Assembly (NCBI GenBank): GCA_002392345.1
Contig: DGGU01000011.1
Span: 1 to 6,784 of the forward strand
Direction of reading: 5' to 3'
DNA from: Lachnospiraceae bacterium UBA3866
Lineage (GTDB): Bacteria; Bacillota; Clostridia; Lachnospirales; Lachnospiraceae
Length of the DNA: 6,784 bases
The stretch's first letter is position 1. Each line of letters starts with the position of its first letter. The notes under the pieces were generated by a model that was not told the origin of the DNA, searched no databases, and saw nothing but the letters and a program-made list of their open reading frames with translations. A program made the position numbers and the translations under genes. This document shows, piece after piece, positions 5,974-6,784 of this stretch.

Positions 5974-6784
5974 TGAAAGAGGTTTTATTAGAAGAAGTTT
6001 GTGAAGCAAAGAGTTCTAATATTGCAATTAAAGATTTAGATAACAATAATGGTGAATATCCTATATATGGAGCAAGTGGGTTTATTAAAAATGTAGATTT
6101 TTATAAGTTCGATAAACCATACATTGCAATCGTTAAAGATGGTGCTGGAGTTGGAAGAGTAATGTTATTACCAGCTAAATCATCAATTATTGGTACAATG
6201 CAAGCAATTATTCCAAATGAAACTATAGATATTAATTATTTATATAATGTGTTAGTATCTAAAAAACTATCAAAATATTATACTGGTGCAACTATTCCAC
6301 ATATTTATTTTAAAGATTACAAAAATGAAAAAATTAATATATATTCAATAGAAGAGCAAAAAAATATTTCTATTAAATTGACTAGTGTTAATAATTTAAT
6401 TAGGATTAAAACGGATGAAATAAATAAGCTGGATGAATTAATCAAATCTCAGTTTGTTGAGATGTTTGGAGATCCAATGGAAAATCCTAAAAACAATAAA
6501 ATCGTAAAACTTTCAGATATAGCTGAATATTGGAATGGACTAACATACAAGCCAACTGATGTGAATAAAGAAGGAACTATAGTATTGAGATCAAGCAATA
6601 TTCAAAATTCTCAATTGGATTATGAAGATGTTGTTAGAGTGAGTTGTCACATCAAAGAAAAACAATATGTAAAAGATAATGATATACTGATGTGCTCAAG
6701 AAATGGAAGTGCCAGATTAGTAGGAAAAGTAGCAGTTATAAAAGAAATTAAAGAAAGAATGACTTTTGGAGCATTTATGATGAT
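5973..6784 (+). CDS. hsdS: type I restriction-modification specificity subunit S (3' end beyond window)
   Basis: The frame runs open for 270 codons to the window edge. HsdS sets DNA target recognition for both methylation and cleavage, with two target-recognition domains (TRDs) separated by helices that set the spacing between half-sites. TRD1 covers about 1-130 and includes YPIYGASGF (29-37), KDGAGVGRVMLLP (55-67) and GATIPHIYFKDY (105-116). The central spacer helix follows, with EEQKNI and KLDELIKSQFVEMFGDP (152-168). TRD2 begins near 177 with VKLSDIAEYWNG (178-189). It shows RSSNIQNSQLDYEDV (206-220) and DNDILMCSRNGSARLVGKVAV (235-255 region), then is cut by the window end. AGAGGAG (5958-5964) lies 8 nt before the ATG, which shares one base with the hsdM stop. 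The missing part should be roughly the last third. The recognition sequence cannot be predicted. Confidence 0.93.
   Translation, partial: MKEVLLEEVCEAKSSNIAIKDLDNNNGEYPIYGASGFIKNVDFYKFDKPYIAIVKDGAGVGRVMLLPAKSSIIGTMQAIIPNETIDINYLYNVLVSKKLSKYYTGATIPHIYFKDYKNEKINIYSIEEQKNISIKLTSVNNLIRIKTDEINKLDELIKSQFVEMFGDPMENPKNNKIVKLSDIAEYWNGLTYKPTDVNKEGTIVLRSSNIQNSQLDYEDVVRVSCHIKEKQYVKDNDILMCSRNGSARLVGKVAVIKEIKERMTFGAFMM

Noticed and set aside
1..6784. CRISPR array, tRNA, rRNA or insertion sequence
   Set aside because: No regularly spaced direct repeats, tRNA-like cloverleaf, rRNA segment or transposase was seen.

Overview
The window is AT-rich DNA that reads like a low-GC Firmicute, probably an anaerobic clostridial lineage. 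The reasons are its A/T-biased codon use, purine-rich Shine-Dalgarno (SD) sites, a textbook sigma-A promoter, and proteins of a clostridial type (a U32 family with two catalytic-like halves, an RmuC with a single membrane anchor). The genus cannot be settled from the sequence alone.

Region 1 (1-248) is mostly non-coding. The left edge may hold the first 20 codons of a gene pointing left (start near 62). Positions 86-225 carry strong hairpin-forming sequence, with a perfect 10-bp stem extended by 6 bp and a second element closed by GAACCTT/GAGGTTC. This is either a structured 5' leader or a dispersed palindromic repeat.

Region 2 (249-3296) looks like a housekeeping operon. Two overlapping ORFs (249-1235 and 1222-2067) correspond to the N-terminal catalytic and C-terminal halves of a large U32 protein (RlhA/TrhP-like, RNA-hydroxylation superfamily). 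They sit in different frames, and the central domain usual in long relatives (DUF3656) appears to be missing. A strong SD then leads into rmuC (2082-3296), a membrane-anchored coiled-coil protein with a nuclease-like domain.

Region 3 (3297-3421) is a short, dense control region. A perfect TTGACA-N17-TATAAT promoter with an extended -10 is overlapped at both ends by a 19-bp inverted repeat with one mismatch. It directs transcription into the next genes.

Region 4 (3422-6784, running off the right edge) is an accessory defence operon: a class II Fic protein with a C-terminal winged helix, then hsdM and hsdS of a type I restriction-modification system. The three are translationally coupled (4-nt ATGA overlap, then 1-nt TAATG overlap). 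HsdM and HsdS would form the sequence-specific adenine methyltransferase. hsdR is not in the window and is expected downstream, or elsewhere, or may be absent. The Fic protein, co-transcribed and led by its own promoter, is a plausible regulator or toxin-like partner of the system.
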